From Desulfovibrio sp. DV (GTDB taxonomy: Bacteria > Desulfobacterota > Desulfovibrionia > Desulfovibrionales > Desulfovibrionaceae): a DNA stretch of 64,000 nt. The stretch spans positions 18,073 to 82,072 of the forward strand of contig NZ_MLBG01000008.1 of assembly GCF_001936595.1 (NCBI RefSeq), read 5' to 3'. The position numbers and the translations under genes are program-made. Below the pieces are notes generated by a model. It searched no databases, had not been told where the DNA came from, and worked only from the letters and a program-made list of their open reading frames with translations. Of this stretch, positions 1-8,598 are shown piece after piece; within the stretch, counting starts at the first letter, position 1; every line of letters starts with the position of its first letter.

Positions 1-20
1 GATGTGGACTTCGTGTGGAC

Positions 21-57
21 AAAAGAAAAAGCGGGTTAGGAGATTGTCCTAACCCGC
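21..57 (-). terminator. rho-independent terminator downstream of the tRNA-Glu site
   Basis: A perfect 10-bp inverted repeat (31-40 and 48-57, arms GCGGGTTAGG) has a 7-nt loop. On the minus strand it is followed by a T-rich run at 21-30. It lies just beyond the tRNA 3' end, so it is probably the chromosomal terminator of the tRNA gene that the element used as target. Confidence 0.85.
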
Positions 58-67
58 TGAATTCTCT

Positions 68-115
68 TGGCGTCCCCAAGGGGATTTGAACCCCTGTTAG
101 CGGCGTGAGAGGCCG
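68..115 (-). other. attachment site: 3' half of tRNA-Glu(CTC)
   Basis: On the minus strand this reads as the anticodon stem-loop (CTC anticodon), variable loop, T-arm and acceptor 3' strand ending in CCA (68-70) of a glutamate tRNA. The match stops at position 28 of the tRNA (base 115): base 116 would break the anticodon-stem pair, and no D-arm or 5' acceptor strand follows. A 3' tRNA fragment next to an integrase gene is the classical att scar of an element that enters a tRNA 3' end. The intact tRNA copy should then sit at the other end of the element, outside this window. Confidence 0.85.
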
Positions 116-197
116 TTTCTTGACGCATTCCCTTGAAATTCCATAATTTTTTCTTTATGCCAGTCTCATCTCAAATTCTCACCGTTAGGAGATGTGC

Positions 198-1088
198 ATG
201 GCTACGATTTCTGATGCTTGGGAGCTCTACGCTAACCTGGTTTTGTCTTCAAGTCCAGCTAATTGCATCCGGACAGAAACAGGGAGATGGAACAATCACA
301 TACTTAAATACTTTGGCACATCTTTGCCGGTTGAAAGTATTACTAACAAAAGCTTGCTCTCGTTCAGAGCAGTATTGGTTAAAAAGCGTTTAAGCCCACA
401 AACTATAACTCATTGTCTTTCGTTGCTGCGACGTGTTTTGCATCGTGCCCAGCAATGGGAATTATGCGATTCAAAGCTGCCAAATTTCGATATGCCGAAG
501 TTTGACAACAAGCGCGTTCGATTCTTGACTAAATCCGAGGCCTCGACACTGTTGATTGCTCTGTCGGCGAAGTCTCAAATTTGGCACGATATCGGCCTGT
601 TGGCGTTGAATACCGGCTTGAGGGCGGGCGAAATATTTTCTTTACATCCAAGCCATTTTGATCGGCATAACTCTGTTTTATATATATTCGAAACAAAATC
701 GAATAGGAACAGAACTATCCCGCTTAACGCAAAGGCGCTTGAGGTGCTACAGCGCAATTCAACGCAGTGCCGAAGGTTCATTTTCGAAGAGCACGAGCGT
801 CAAATAAAAAACGTTAACAGAATTTTCTCAGATTCAGTAAAAATGTGTCAGCTCAATGCTTCAACTCAAGATCGTCGCCAAAAAGTGGTGTTTCATACAT
901 TGAGACATACTTTTGCAAGCTGGCTTGTTCAGTCAGGCACGCCTCTAATCGTTGTAAGCCAACTGCTTGGTCACAAAACTCTTCAAATGACAATGCGCTA
1001 TGCTCATCTTGCGCCAAGCCAAGGTGCATCTGCCGTTAAAGCTTTAGAGCAGTTCGTTGATTATGTCAACATAGGAACTTGTCTCTAG
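198..1088 (+). CDS. int: tyrosine-type site-specific integrase
   Basis: Integrase/recombinase of the phage type, 296 aa, expected to catalyse insertion and excision at the adjacent tRNA-Glu site. An N-terminal SAM-like core-binding region (about residues 5-95) precedes the catalytic domain. Visible catalytic residues are R142 (LNTGLRAGEIF), H233 and R236 (HTLRHTF), H259 (LLGHK) and Y268 (MRYAH). The start at 198 is preferred over the ATG at 192 because the TAGGAGA ribosome site (184-190) is too close to 192 but well spaced for 198. The gene points away from the att site and is followed by a hairpin terminator. Standard length, no defect seen. Confidence 0.93.
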   Translation: MATISDAWELYANLVLSSSPANCIRTETGRWNNHILKYFGTSLPVESITNKSLLSFRAVLVKKRLSPQTITHCLSLLRRVLHRAQQWELCDSKLPNFDMPKFDNKRVRFLTKSEASTLLIALSAKSQIWHDIGLLALNTGLRAGEIFSLHPSHFDRHNSVLYIFETKSNRNRTIPLNAKALEVLQRNSTQCRRFIFEEHERQIKNVNRIFSDSVKMCQLNASTQDRRQKVVFHTLRHTFASWLVQSGTPLIVVSQLLGHKTLQMTMRYAHLAPSQGASAVKALEQFVDYVNIGTCL

Positions 1089-1095
1089 CGATTTC

Positions 1096-1135
1096 AAGCC
1101 CCGCCCATTTGTTGATGCATGGGGGTGGGGCTTTT
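1096..1135 (+). terminator. terminator after integrase
   Basis: AAGCCCC-G-CCC (1096-1106) pairs with GGGTGGGGCTT (1124-1134) across a 17-nt loop and is followed by TTTTGT. It sits 8 bp after the integrase stop codon. Confidence 0.75.
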
Positions 1136-1155
1136 GTATAACAACTGTGTTGCAT

Positions 1156-1529
1156 TTAACATCCGGATAGTGCTGAGAAAAAACGCCATAGCCAGATATT
1201 AGAGCGCCTTGCAGCATAAGTTAATCCCGCACCGACTCCGAGTAGAAGCACCCCGCCCCGACCAAACACAGGCCATCCCGCATATTTAAAGCCATAGCAT
1301 TCTGCGGCGATAGCAAGAATAACAAGAAAAATAGTAATACAAGACGAGAAGAATGAAAGCCATGGGCTGCCAACCCTTACCCCTGTGACAACAAAAAAAG
1401 ACCAATACACAGAAAAGCAAACAAACCAACAAATACTGGGCCAAGTGAGGCAAGAAAATATGCTATGCATCCAAACAAACTGCCAACGACAATCAATCCC
1501 CCAACAACAAATCCTCCGATAAAATTCAT
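1156..1529 (-). pseudogene. small membrane protein, apparently frameshifted at a T7 run
   Basis: From an ATG at 1529 with a well-placed GGAGAA site, 50 codons encode two hydrophobic helices, then a stop at 1377. The overlapping frame continues the hydrophobic pattern (SFFSSCITIFLVILAIAAE) to 1156. The two frames meet at a run of seven T on the minus strand (about 1388-1396). One more T would join them into a roughly 124-residue protein with about four membrane segments. I do not recognise a family. Either the 50-aa product is real on its own, or the run is a sequencing error, a decay lesion or a phase switch. Confidence 0.5.
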
Positions 1530-1592
1530 AAATATTCTCCATGTCCAGGAATTGCCTGGAAAACATCTCGGCGTCGCACTATGAGCGACGTT

Positions 1593-1758
1593 ATTTGTCA
1601 CAATTTGTCAATATTTGTCAATAAAAAAATCTTATTGTTCAGTGTGTTGCGCAAATTTTTTGGAAATGACTTACATTTTTTTGTCACTATAGCGACATAA
1701 TTTGTCACTTCCAGATTTTGTATTATATATTGACACTATTTGTCGAAACAATGACAAA
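1593..1758. repeat. iteron-like ATTTGTCA repeats in the control region
   Basis: Three copies of ATTTGTCA are spaced exactly 10 bp apart (1593-1600, 1603-1610, 1613-1620). Further copies are TTTTGTCA (about 1679-1686), ATTTGTCA (1700-1707) and ATTTGTCG (1738-1745), with an inverted TGACAAA at 1752-1758. The spacing puts the first three on one face of the helix. They lie between the small membrane gene and the oriT-like hairpin, upstream of mobC. They may bind a repressor, an excisionase, the MobC protein or a replication initiator; the sequence does not decide. Confidence 0.7.
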
Positions 1759-1768
1759 GGCAGCGGAG

Positions 1769-1810
1769 GCAGGACAGGTACGGTAGGCCTACCGTACGTC
1801 CTGCCCTGCG
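1769..1810 (+). other. oriT: candidate origin of transfer (oriT) with RP4-like nic
   Basis: A long hairpin, GTACGGTAGG/CCTACCGTAC (1778-1797), is extended by GCAGGAC (1769-1775) and GTCCTGC (1798-1804) across a 2-nt bulge. The right arm runs into TCCTGCCC, close to the RP4/IncP nic consensus ATCCTG|C. By that analogy the nick would fall between 1803 and 1804. The site lies about 60 bp before mobC and the relaxase gene, the usual place for oriT. Not proven; the resemblance is short. Confidence 0.6.
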
Positions 1811-1864
1811 GGGCTTTGCTTATTCGCCTCCGGCTCAACGCTAGACACCATCGGAAGGACCCAA

Positions 1865-2194
1865 GTGCCGTCACGACTTCCTACGATCAAAATGTACATT
1901 ACGGCCGAAGAGCACGCTGAAATCACGGCCAACGCGAAGAGGGCCGGATTATCGTACTCGGCCTATGTCAAACGCGTTTGCCTGGGGCTTCCGACCCCTA
2001 GTCTCGAAAAACAGCAATTCCGGCTTGACCTGCTCAGGATTAACGCTGACCTCGGCCGGTTAGGCGGCCTTTTCAAACTGTGCCTGTCCGAGAAGGGGCC
2101 CCCTCTGGAGGCATTGCACCCGCAGGTGCGCCATGTGCTTCGGGAGATCGAGGCAAGACAGCGCGAAATGAAAACCCTCATTTCGAAAATCTGA
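1865..2194 (+). CDS. mobC: MobC-like relaxosome accessory protein
   Basis: A 109-aa protein with an N-terminal ribbon-helix-helix-like segment (TIKMYITAEEHAEITANAKR...SYSAYVKR) and a helical C-terminus, as in MobC/TraJ-type mobilisation proteins that bind oriT and help the relaxase open it. The start is a GTG at 1865 with a GGAAGGA site 6 bp upstream. It lies between the oriT-like hairpin and the relaxase gene, 18 bp before the latter, so the two are probably one operon and may be autoregulated at oriT. Confidence 0.75.
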   Translation: MPSRLPTIKMYITAEEHAEITANAKRAGLSYSAYVKRVCLGLPTPSLEKQQFRLDLLRINADLGRLGGLFKLCLSEKGPPLEALHPQVRHVLREIEARQREMKTLISKI

Positions 2195-2212
2195 ACACAA
2201 AACCGCAAATCT

Positions 2213-3856
2213 ATGATTAGTCGGCGTATTTCCCGAAAGGTTGAAAACGATGACTACCGACGGCTGGCTCGGTATATCCGTGCGGCCGACCATGGAGATG
2301 AAAAATCTCTCATGAGCTGGTGCGCCGGCTGTTGGGCCGGCGACGACTACGAACTGGCCATCCGCGAAGTCGCCGACACCCAGGCGCTCAACACCAGAAC
2401 CACCCGGGAGAAAACCTACCATCTCATCGTGAGCTTCCGGCCCGAGGACGAGGCCAAGCTCACACCGGAGATGCTCAAGGAAATCGAACTGGAGTTCGCC
2501 AAGGCACTGGGATTCGAGGAACACCAACGGCATTGCGGGGTCCACAAAAACACCAACAACCTGCACATGCACATGGCCTACAACATGATCCACCCGGAGA
2601 AACTGGCTCGGCATGAGCCCTTCCGTGATTACCACATCCGGGATCGCGTATGCCGTGAGCTGGAAAGACGTTTTGGCTTGGCCATCGACAATGGCCGTTC
2701 CGTGGAGAGCACGGAGCCGAAGCGGACACCAGTAGCGGCCACGGTTGAGGCCCAGACGGGTCAGCAGTCCTTTGACGGCTATGTCAAGGAGCGGCGGGTG
2801 TCACTCCTTGAAGCCCTGGGGCAGGCCGCTGGATGGCAGCAGGTCCATGCCGCCTTCGCTCGGTACGGACTTGAGATCAGGCCGCACGGCAATGGCCTGG
2901 TCATCAAGGACCGCAACGGCAGACACGCCATCAAAGCCAGCTCGCTGGACCGATCCTTGTCCATGGGGAACCTGGTCCGCCGGTTTGGGGCCTACGTCCC
3001 GCCTGACCAGGCGAAAGAACACAATCCCGAAGACGAGCGGTACACGGCCAAGCCCGTACAGCGCGAGCCCAATCGCAGTGCCCTCTATGAAGAATATCAA
3101 GCCGGGGTCGCCACTCGGAAGGCGGCCCTGGAGAACCTCAACACTCGTGCCCAGACAGAGCTTGAAGCCGTTCGGATCAGGTGGGACCTGGAACGCCAAA
3201 AGATTTCCCGAGAGTTTTTCGGGCGTCACCGCTTTGAGCTGCTCAAAATTGCGCGCCTGCATGATGCGGAGCATCGCCTCCAGACTCGAAAACGGATCTA
3301 TACCGCACGGGAGACGATTAGGCAGGCAACACCCTATGCTACCTGGACAGATTTTTTGAGGTGGAAAGCTGGACTGGGCAACGAAACGGCCCTGGCCATC
3401 CTTCGGTCGAAGAAACAACTCGTCGAACCGGAGAGTAAAGCCCCGCGCCATGGCCAAAGGGAGGAGATCCAGGAGAAGTGGCTTAAAGAGCAATTGGACA
3501 TTGCGACTTCCACCGGCGTGAGTTCACAGACGCGGCGCGGCCTCCTAGCCGTGACTAAAGCCCGCGAATTAGCAGATTTAGAGGCCTCAATGGGAGGAAA
3601 ACAACTTTTTTCGGACTTCACGAGTTCGATTGACACCAAGGGGACGGTATTCATCCGGTTGGCCAGCGGAGGGGCCATCCGCGACACGGGAAAGCAAATC
3701 ACATATTCTGCGCATGATGCGGCAGCCCGGGAGGCCGCCTTGCTTTTTGCTCAGGCCAAGTGGGGCAAGGCCTTACGGAACAAGGGGAACATCTTGTCCC
3801 CCCTGGGGAGGAATGCAAATGAAAAGGGACTCATCTCAGAATCCCGGGAAAAGTAG
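2213..3856 (+). CDS. TraI/MobA(P)-family relaxase
   Basis: DNA relaxase of the MOBP class, 547 aa, expected to nick oriT and lead the strand into the recipient. The metal-binding motif III is clear: H111 with H118 and H120 (GVHKNTNNLHMHM). Candidate nicking tyrosines are Y15 and Y21 near the N-terminus. A coiled region follows (about 300-370). The C-terminal 75 residues resemble an LPD7-type domain of large conjugative relaxases. The N-terminal domain has the normal size; there is no helicase domain. No strong ribosome site precedes the ATG. Family assignment is firm; the subclass is inferred. Confidence 0.88.
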   Translation: MISRRISRKVENDDYRRLARYIRAADHGDEKSLMSWCAGCWAGDDYELAIREVADTQALNTRTTREKTYHLIVSFRPEDEAKLTPEMLKEIELEFAKALGFEEHQRHCGVHKNTNNLHMHMAYNMIHPEKLARHEPFRDYHIRDRVCRELERRFGLAIDNGRSVESTEPKRTPVAATVEAQTGQQSFDGYVKERRVSLLEALGQAAGWQQVHAAFARYGLEIRPHGNGLVIKDRNGRHAIKASSLDRSLSMGNLVRRFGAYVPPDQAKEHNPEDERYTAKPVQREPNRSALYEEYQAGVATRKAALENLNTRAQTELEAVRIRWDLERQKISREFFGRHRFELLKIARLHDAEHRLQTRKRIYTARETIRQATPYATWTDFLRWKAGLGNETALAILRSKKQLVEPESKAPRHGQREEIQEKWLKEQLDIATSTGVSSQTRRGLLAVTKARELADLEASMGGKQLFSDFTSSIDTKGTVFIRLASGGAIRDTGKQITYSAHDAAAREAALLFAQAKWGKALRNKGNILSPLGRNANEKGLISESREK

Positions 3857-4267
3857 CCCTGCTCTTGAGGGAGAAGCTGGCATCATCCCGACACGCATGA
3901 GGGCAAACACCACGACCGATAGCCCCAAGGTGTCTCGTACTGACAACACCTGCCCCCGCTACTTGGCCCCGATGCGCTGATCTGATAAAGGCGCGCTGAT
4001 ATGATTCCCTTTTGTTTTGAAGCCTCGGCCGCGTCGTATAGCCAACAGCTTTCCCGCGAGTCATTCTTAGCTTCTCAGCCAAATCCGTCCGTCCCCCGCA
4101 ACAAGAAGGACGGACGGCTACTCAGGCTGTCAAAATACAACATAAGAGCGTGCATGGTTTGTCAACTAAATAGTTACAGTCCATGTTCATAGAAATGGAC
4201 TCAAACATAAGGCCATGCCAAACTCAATGTTGTATGACTTGAGGTTGTACTTGACTAAAAGGAATTC
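3857..4267. other. gene-free stretch after the relaxase
   Basis: About 410 bp without a convincing gene. A 54-codon frame opens at an ATG near 3816 behind a GGGGAGG and overlaps the relaxase end, but its product is low-complexity and resembles nothing I know. No hairpin terminator with a T tract was recognised. This marks the seam between the mobilisation genes and the minus-strand cargo. Confidence 0.5.
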
Positions 4268-4729
4268 CTACTTCTTTTTACTGAGGCCTTCCATGAACTC
4301 ACGAGCGACATCCCCACGTAGCAATTCGGCAAGTCCAACCAGTCCATCGACCAGATAGCGAGAGTTATAGCCCTGGGTTCGCAAGTAGGCCATGGCTATG
4401 TTTGACCTGTCTATGTGCGGACAGGCCGTCACAATGATCTTGTCTTTTGGTATTTCTTTCAGGCGATTCGGAAGCTCGTTGAGAGGAATTTTCATTGCGA
4501 ATTCCATCCCCCAGGCCTGTTGCTCCTCTGGGAATCGGATATCAATAAGAACTGCCTCATTTTTGGCCAAAAGCGTCAGCAGCTCTTTCCCGGAACATTT
4601 CATGTCCTTTCTCGTTTCATAATTAAACGTCCGGACGAAATTTTCCAAGCTTATTGTCTCAGCGGAAACAGCTGGCTGAGCAACGCAAAGAATTCCAAGA
4701 AGACATGCGGCAATCGTAAAACTTTTCAC
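4268..4729 (-). CDS. secreted rhodanese-like protein
   Basis: Single rhodanese domain, 153 aa, with an N-terminal signal sequence (hydrophobic core CLLGILCVAQPAVSA), so the product should be periplasmic. The sulfur-carrying cysteine lies in the active-site loop ACPHIDRS. The family moves sulfane sulfur between thiols, thiosulfate, polysulfide or proteins. A GTG at 4729 behind GGAGAAATT is preferred to a more upstream ATG at 4822, which would put 31 polar residues before the signal peptide. It is followed in the same direction after a second rhodanese gene (5306-4881), and a flavoprotein gene lies further upstream; together they look like a sulfur-handling set. Confidence 0.83.
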   Translation of the reverse strand: MKSFTIAACLLGILCVAQPAVSAETISLENFVRTFNYETRKDMKCSGKELLTLLAKNEAVLIDIRFPEEQQAWGMEFAMKIPLNELPNRLKEIPKDKIIVTACPHIDRSNIAMAYLRTQGYNSRYLVDGLVGLAELLRGDVAREFMEGLSKKK

Positions 4730-4880
4730 AATTTCTCCTGCGCTATAGGTTGGTACAATCTTACTGTGAGTCAAACTGAATGAGTCACGACTATTCGAAT
4801 GTGTGAAGCTTGACGGTTCCATTAGTGCATTTATGGTTTTTCAATGCAAAAATTTTGCATGATTTAGCAGGATAGGAGTG

Positions 4881-5306
4881 CTACTTGGGCTCAGTTTCAT
4901 AAGGCCACTTGTTCATTCCATTCTCTAAAATGAGCAGTCTTTTAGAGTCGATTCCTTTCGACTTATATAGATCAACAGTTCGTTTTGCACCACCACCACC
5001 GCCAGGACAAATTATGATAATGTCCTTGTCGCCAACAAGCTTAGGTAGGGCAGCTTCCAATCTCGCAGTTTCCTCGGGCCGTTGGGCTGGCGAAGCATTG
5101 GTTTCGATGGCCCCGGGGATGTGCCCTTTTGCAAATTGTTCCACAGGGCAGATGTCCAAAATGATCATTGAGGAGTCACCAGCCTTTATGCGTCCCTGTA
5201 GTGTTTCTGGAGAAATATATTTATATTCCTCACCAATAGACGCATTAACTTGCGTAACCAGAATTAAACTCACAAGGACGAAAGACAGAACTTCCTTTAT
5301 TAGCAT
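4881..5306 (-). CDS. secreted rhodanese-like protein
   Basis: A 141-aa protein with a signal peptide (MLIKEVLSFVLVSLILVTQVNA) and one rhodanese domain. The active loop is CPGGGGGAKR, with the cysteine present but a glycine-rich, unusual loop. The start of the domain (LDICPVEQFAKGHIPGAI) is typical. Periplasmic sulfur transfer is the likely role; the substrate is unknown. It precedes the other rhodanese gene by about 150 bp and differs from it enough not to be a recent duplicate. Confidence 0.83.
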   Translation of the reverse strand: MLIKEVLSFVLVSLILVTQVNASIGEEYKYISPETLQGRIKAGDSSMIILDICPVEQFAKGHIPGAIETNASPAQRPEETARLEAALPKLVGDKDIIIICPGGGGGAKRTVDLYKSKGIDSKRLLILENGMNKWPYETEPK

Positions 5307-5573
5307 GACGACTCCAAGTGTTGGAATTTATCCGATTTGCCTACAACAAGAGAACGCTTTTAAATCTCATCGACTATTTTGGTCGGTGTTTAGACATGTC
5401 TACAGTTGCCTCAATCATGCCGTTGACGCCGTTACGATTCAGGCCATGCTTTTCCATGCAAACAAATCTAGCTATTTGCCGAGCTAGTTGTTGATCCTTT
5501 ATGCCAAAACATTATCTGTCTGAAATTACAGCCAATCAATAATAGCGTGCTCGGTTTAGTTATTCGCCGCCCC

Positions 5574-6929
5574 TTATTGGTATGCAGTTCTGCACCACGC
5601 CTCTGCGCTCATCTGAACTGGGTCCCATGGATTACTGAGCGGAGGCGTATAGCTTAAGTCGAGCTGTTCGACTTCCTCAACTTTCATCCTGTTAAATATT
5701 GCCGTTGCGAAAACATCGATCCGCTTAGCCACACCCGTCTGCCAATGGCCAATGATTTGCGCTCCAAGTAAATATCCAGTGGTCCTATCTCCAGTTACGC
5801 GAATGTGAAGCCGATGCGCACCTGGGTAATAGTTTTTGTGGTCCCAACACTCCGTCTCCACCGTCAGAGGTGAAAATCCTTCCAACCGAGCCTCTGCATC
5901 GTTTAATCCGGTACGCGCTATGGCTAAATCGAAGAGTTTCAACACCTGCGTCCCCAAAGTGCCGGCATATTCTTTGCGCCCCCCCAGGGCGTTCTCTCCA
6001 GCAATCCTTCCCTGTTTGTGAGCCGTGGTGCCAAGAGGAAGATACAAGGACTTTTCTAGGAGCCTGTGCCAAGTTTCCACACAGTCGCCGGCAGCAAAGA
6101 TGCCAGGCACGCCAGTCTCCATCCGACGGTTGACCTTGATAGCCCCGCCATACCCCAGGGGCACCTTCCCCGACTTGGCCAGGCCAACTTCCGGTTCCGC
6201 CCCGGTGGCCACCAGGACAAGATCAACCTGGGCCTGGAATCCACCAGATCCAATGGCCATGAGGCGGCCATCCCTGACTCCTATTTCTTCGACGTCGACA
6301 CCGCTCGCCACTCGCACACTGTTGCGTTCAAGCTCGGCCAGAACCAGCCTTCCCAAGGTGGGGTCGACCGTCTTCAATACGTGTTGGGAATGACCAACCA
6401 AGGTCACCGCAAGCCCCCTGCGGGTGAGGGCGTCGGCCATCTCCATGCCGATGTAGCCGTTGCCAATAATGAGGGCAGAGGTAGGGGTATTGCGTTCTAT
6501 GTGCTGGGCAATGGCAAAGCTGTCCGCCATCCAGCGCAGGAAAAACACGCCCGGCGTATCCAGGCCTTTTATGTGCCCAGGCTTCCGGGAAGCAGCCCCC
6601 GTGGCAAGGATGAGCCGATCATATGAAAGCGTTTTCCCTCCGCTTGAAGACGAAACCACAACTATCTTTTCTTCTGGGCGGACGGCTGTCGCCTTGTGGT
6701 CGGGGAGCAACCGGATGCCCTGCCTGAGCAACTCTTCTCTGGTCCGATGGGCGAGAGCGCGCCAGTCCGGAATTTCCCCGCTGAGGAAAAATGGCAGGCC
6801 ACAGATGCTATAGTTAGGGTAATCGTCGGCCAACATCACGGTCACGCTACAGGATGGGGCCACTTCCCTGGCCCGCAGAGCCGCACTGATGCCCGCATCG
6901 CTGCCGCCAATGATCAAGAGGTTATCCAC
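5574..6929 (-). CDS. CoA-disulfide-reductase-like FAD/NAD(P) oxidoreductase
   Basis: A 451-aa pyridine nucleotide-disulfide oxidoreductase. The FAD-binding GGSDAG motif opens the protein, a second Rossmann motif (IIGNGYIGMEMADAL) follows near residue 155, and a dimerisation domain closes it. A single redox cysteine, C43 in YSICGLPF, sits where CoA disulfide reductases and NADH polysulfide reductases have theirs, so reduction of CoA-disulfide, CoA-persulfide or polysulfide is plausible. It is cytoplasmic (no signal). Two rhodanese genes lie downstream and an XdhC gene upstream on the same strand. NADH oxidase activity is the main alternative. Confidence 0.85.
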   Translation of the reverse strand: MDNLLIIGGSDAGISAALRAREVAPSCSVTVMLADDYPNYSICGLPFFLSGEIPDWRALAHRTREELLRQGIRLLPDHKATAVRPEEKIVVVSSSSGGKTLSYDRLILATGAASRKPGHIKGLDTPGVFFLRWMADSFAIAQHIERNTPTSALIIGNGYIGMEMADALTRRGLAVTLVGHSQHVLKTVDPTLGRLVLAELERNSVRVASGVDVEEIGVRDGRLMAIGSGGFQAQVDLVLVATGAEPEVGLAKSGKVPLGYGGAIKVNRRMETGVPGIFAAGDCVETWHRLLEKSLYLPLGTTAHKQGRIAGENALGGRKEYAGTLGTQVLKLFDLAIARTGLNDAEARLEGFSPLTVETECWDHKNYYPGAHRLHIRVTGDRTTGYLLGAQIIGHWQTGVAKRIDVFATAIFNRMKVEEVEQLDLSYTPPLSNPWDPVQMSAEAWCRTAYQ

Positions 6930-7068
6930 CTGTCCCTCGCATCATTTGTTCTGATTGTTTGGTGCCGCACACCCAGCATGCGGACCTTGCTCCGGAGCTT
7001 GCCCCCAGCATCCGATTTCTCCCGATTGGAATACGCACGCATCAAATGAATCTCCTGATTTCTCCGCT

Positions 7069-8154
7069 TCAGGTCAGGCGTTTCGTTCGGGCCGAAATAA
7101 GTTCCGCAACGATGCTCATCGCTATCTCCTCTGGGGTAGCGCCACCGATGGGCAGTCCGATTGGACAATGGACACGGCTGACATCCAGGTGCGTTCCACC
7201 TTCGTGACCTACCTGAGCCACCTTCTTCGGCCCGTCGGCCTTGCATCCCATCATGCCCACATAACCTGCCTCGGTGAGCAAAACCTGGGAAAGCACTTCT
7301 TTGTCATGTTCGTGGCCTCGGGTAATGACGACCACAGACGAGTTTGCATCCACACTCCGTCCTTGAAAACAGTCGCAGAAGGATTCCAGCACAACCACTT
7401 CGTCGGCCAGTGGAAAACGCTCGCTGTTGGCAAACCAGGGGTCATCATCCATGACCACCACCCTGAACCCGGAGAAAGCCGCCAGTTGGGCTGTAAAACG
7501 CCCCACCTTTCCTGCGCCGAGAATGTAGAGTGGGTATAAAGGAAGAAATGGTTCCAGAAAATAGCATATGCCATCAAACTGAAAAACGATTGGGGTATTG
7601 AGGTCTTGTCCCCGACTCAGGGTTTCCCTAAGCAATAGAGAGGATAAAAAACTACCCGCCACTACGTCATTCCCCCCAAGCAGGCACCTCCGTATGTCTT
7701 GTTCACATGAATCGGCTGGAGCGCTCAAGCGAGATAAAAGTAGGCTCGTATGCCCCTTAGACAGTCGATCGTGCAATGTATTAAATAGATGCAAACTCGA
7801 CACATCAGGATCAATGTTTTCTAAAAATATCCGTTCTACGTTTTCAGAAATGCCCGTTTCCTTGTCTTCAACAGTGCCTAATCCATCAAAATTTATCAGA
7901 CTTGGCATGCCAGACGCAAAAACTGGAGCCGCTGTGGCAATTATTTTTCGTTCTAGCGCCCCTCCTTCGGCTACGCCGGCGATTTCTCCATTGCGCCGAA
8001 CAAGCATCTTGGAATCGGCCGTACGCAAATCGGACTTTTTCCGAGCAACAAGAGTGGCAACGACTACACTCTCACCATTTGTGAGAAATTGATTGATATG
8101 ACGTACGCAATCTGCCTTATTTATGACACTGCTGTCATGAAAGATATTACTCAT
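7069..8154 (-). CDS. XdhC/CoxI family protein
   Basis: A 361-aa member of the XdhC/CoxI family. An N-terminal XdhC segment (VVVATLVARKKS) is followed by a Rossmann-type domain (YILGAGKVGRFTAQLAAFSG near residue 215) and the usual C-terminal PIGLPIGGATPEEIAMSI signature. Known members load or sulfurate molybdenum cofactor for xanthine dehydrogenase-type enzymes. No such enzyme lies nearby; the nearest molybdoenzyme is the ttr-type enzyme 18 kb away, which normally uses other chaperones. Given the rhodanese and flavoprotein neighbours, a role in sulfur delivery to a cofactor is an inference. An AAGGAG site lies about 11 bp before the start. Confidence 0.85.
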   Translation of the reverse strand: MSNIFHDSSVINKADCVRHINQFLTNGESVVVATLVARKKSDLRTADSKMLVRRNGEIAGVAEGGALERKIIATAAPVFASGMPSLINFDGLGTVEDKETGISENVERIFLENIDPDVSSLHLFNTLHDRLSKGHTSLLLSRLSAPADSCEQDIRRCLLGGNDVVAGSFLSSLLLRETLSRGQDLNTPIVFQFDGICYFLEPFLPLYPLYILGAGKVGRFTAQLAAFSGFRVVVMDDDPWFANSERFPLADEVVVLESFCDCFQGRSVDANSSVVVITRGHEHDKEVLSQVLLTEAGYVGMMGCKADGPKKVAQVGHEGGTHLDVSRVHCPIGLPIGGATPEEIAMSIVAELISARTKRLT

Positions 8155-8430
8155 TGTGCTGATTTCTCCTTAGAAGTTTTACGTTGGCATCGTCCTATCG
8201 CAGAGAGCCAACAGGTTTCTCCAAGAAGGCAAGGCTGCTAACGTGTTGCAATCATGATGGACAAGTCTCTCGTTGTCTTCGACATATCTATGCTCGAAAT
8301 ATTTTTATCGCTTATGAATTGTCGGTTATTTTTTTGAACGAATCCACCAGAACACGCAATCGCACAATAGATATCTACGGTCATAAATACAACGGTGACA
8401 ATCACTGGCCAGGTACTTTAGGAGATCGAT

Positions 8431-8574
8431 TTAGCTAAACACATTTGTTACTTCGTGCGAAGGCATACCCACCACTATCCGCAACTTGCTCTCGCCGCAA
8501 TGCATCGACAGGGAGCAGTGCGAGCTAGTCAGGATTCTTACGTCCTTGTCGACGCCCTTGTTCCTTAACATCAT
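8431..8574 (-). CDS. small ORF, 47 aa, uncharacterised
   Basis: A 47-codon frame opens with two ATGs (8574, 8571) behind an AGGAG site on the minus strand and closes at TAA 8431. The peptide is polar with two cysteines (SSHCSLSMHCGES) and no signal or membrane segment. It lies between the TolC gene and the XdhC gene, same strand. I recognise no family. The ribosome site and codon pattern make it plausible, but it could be chance. The rest of 8155-8598 shows nothing else. Confidence 0.4.
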   Translation of the reverse strand: MMLRNKGVDKDVRILTSSHCSLSMHCGESKLRIVVGMPSHEVTNVFS

Positions 8575-8598
8575 GTGTCAACTCCTCATTCCTGCTAG

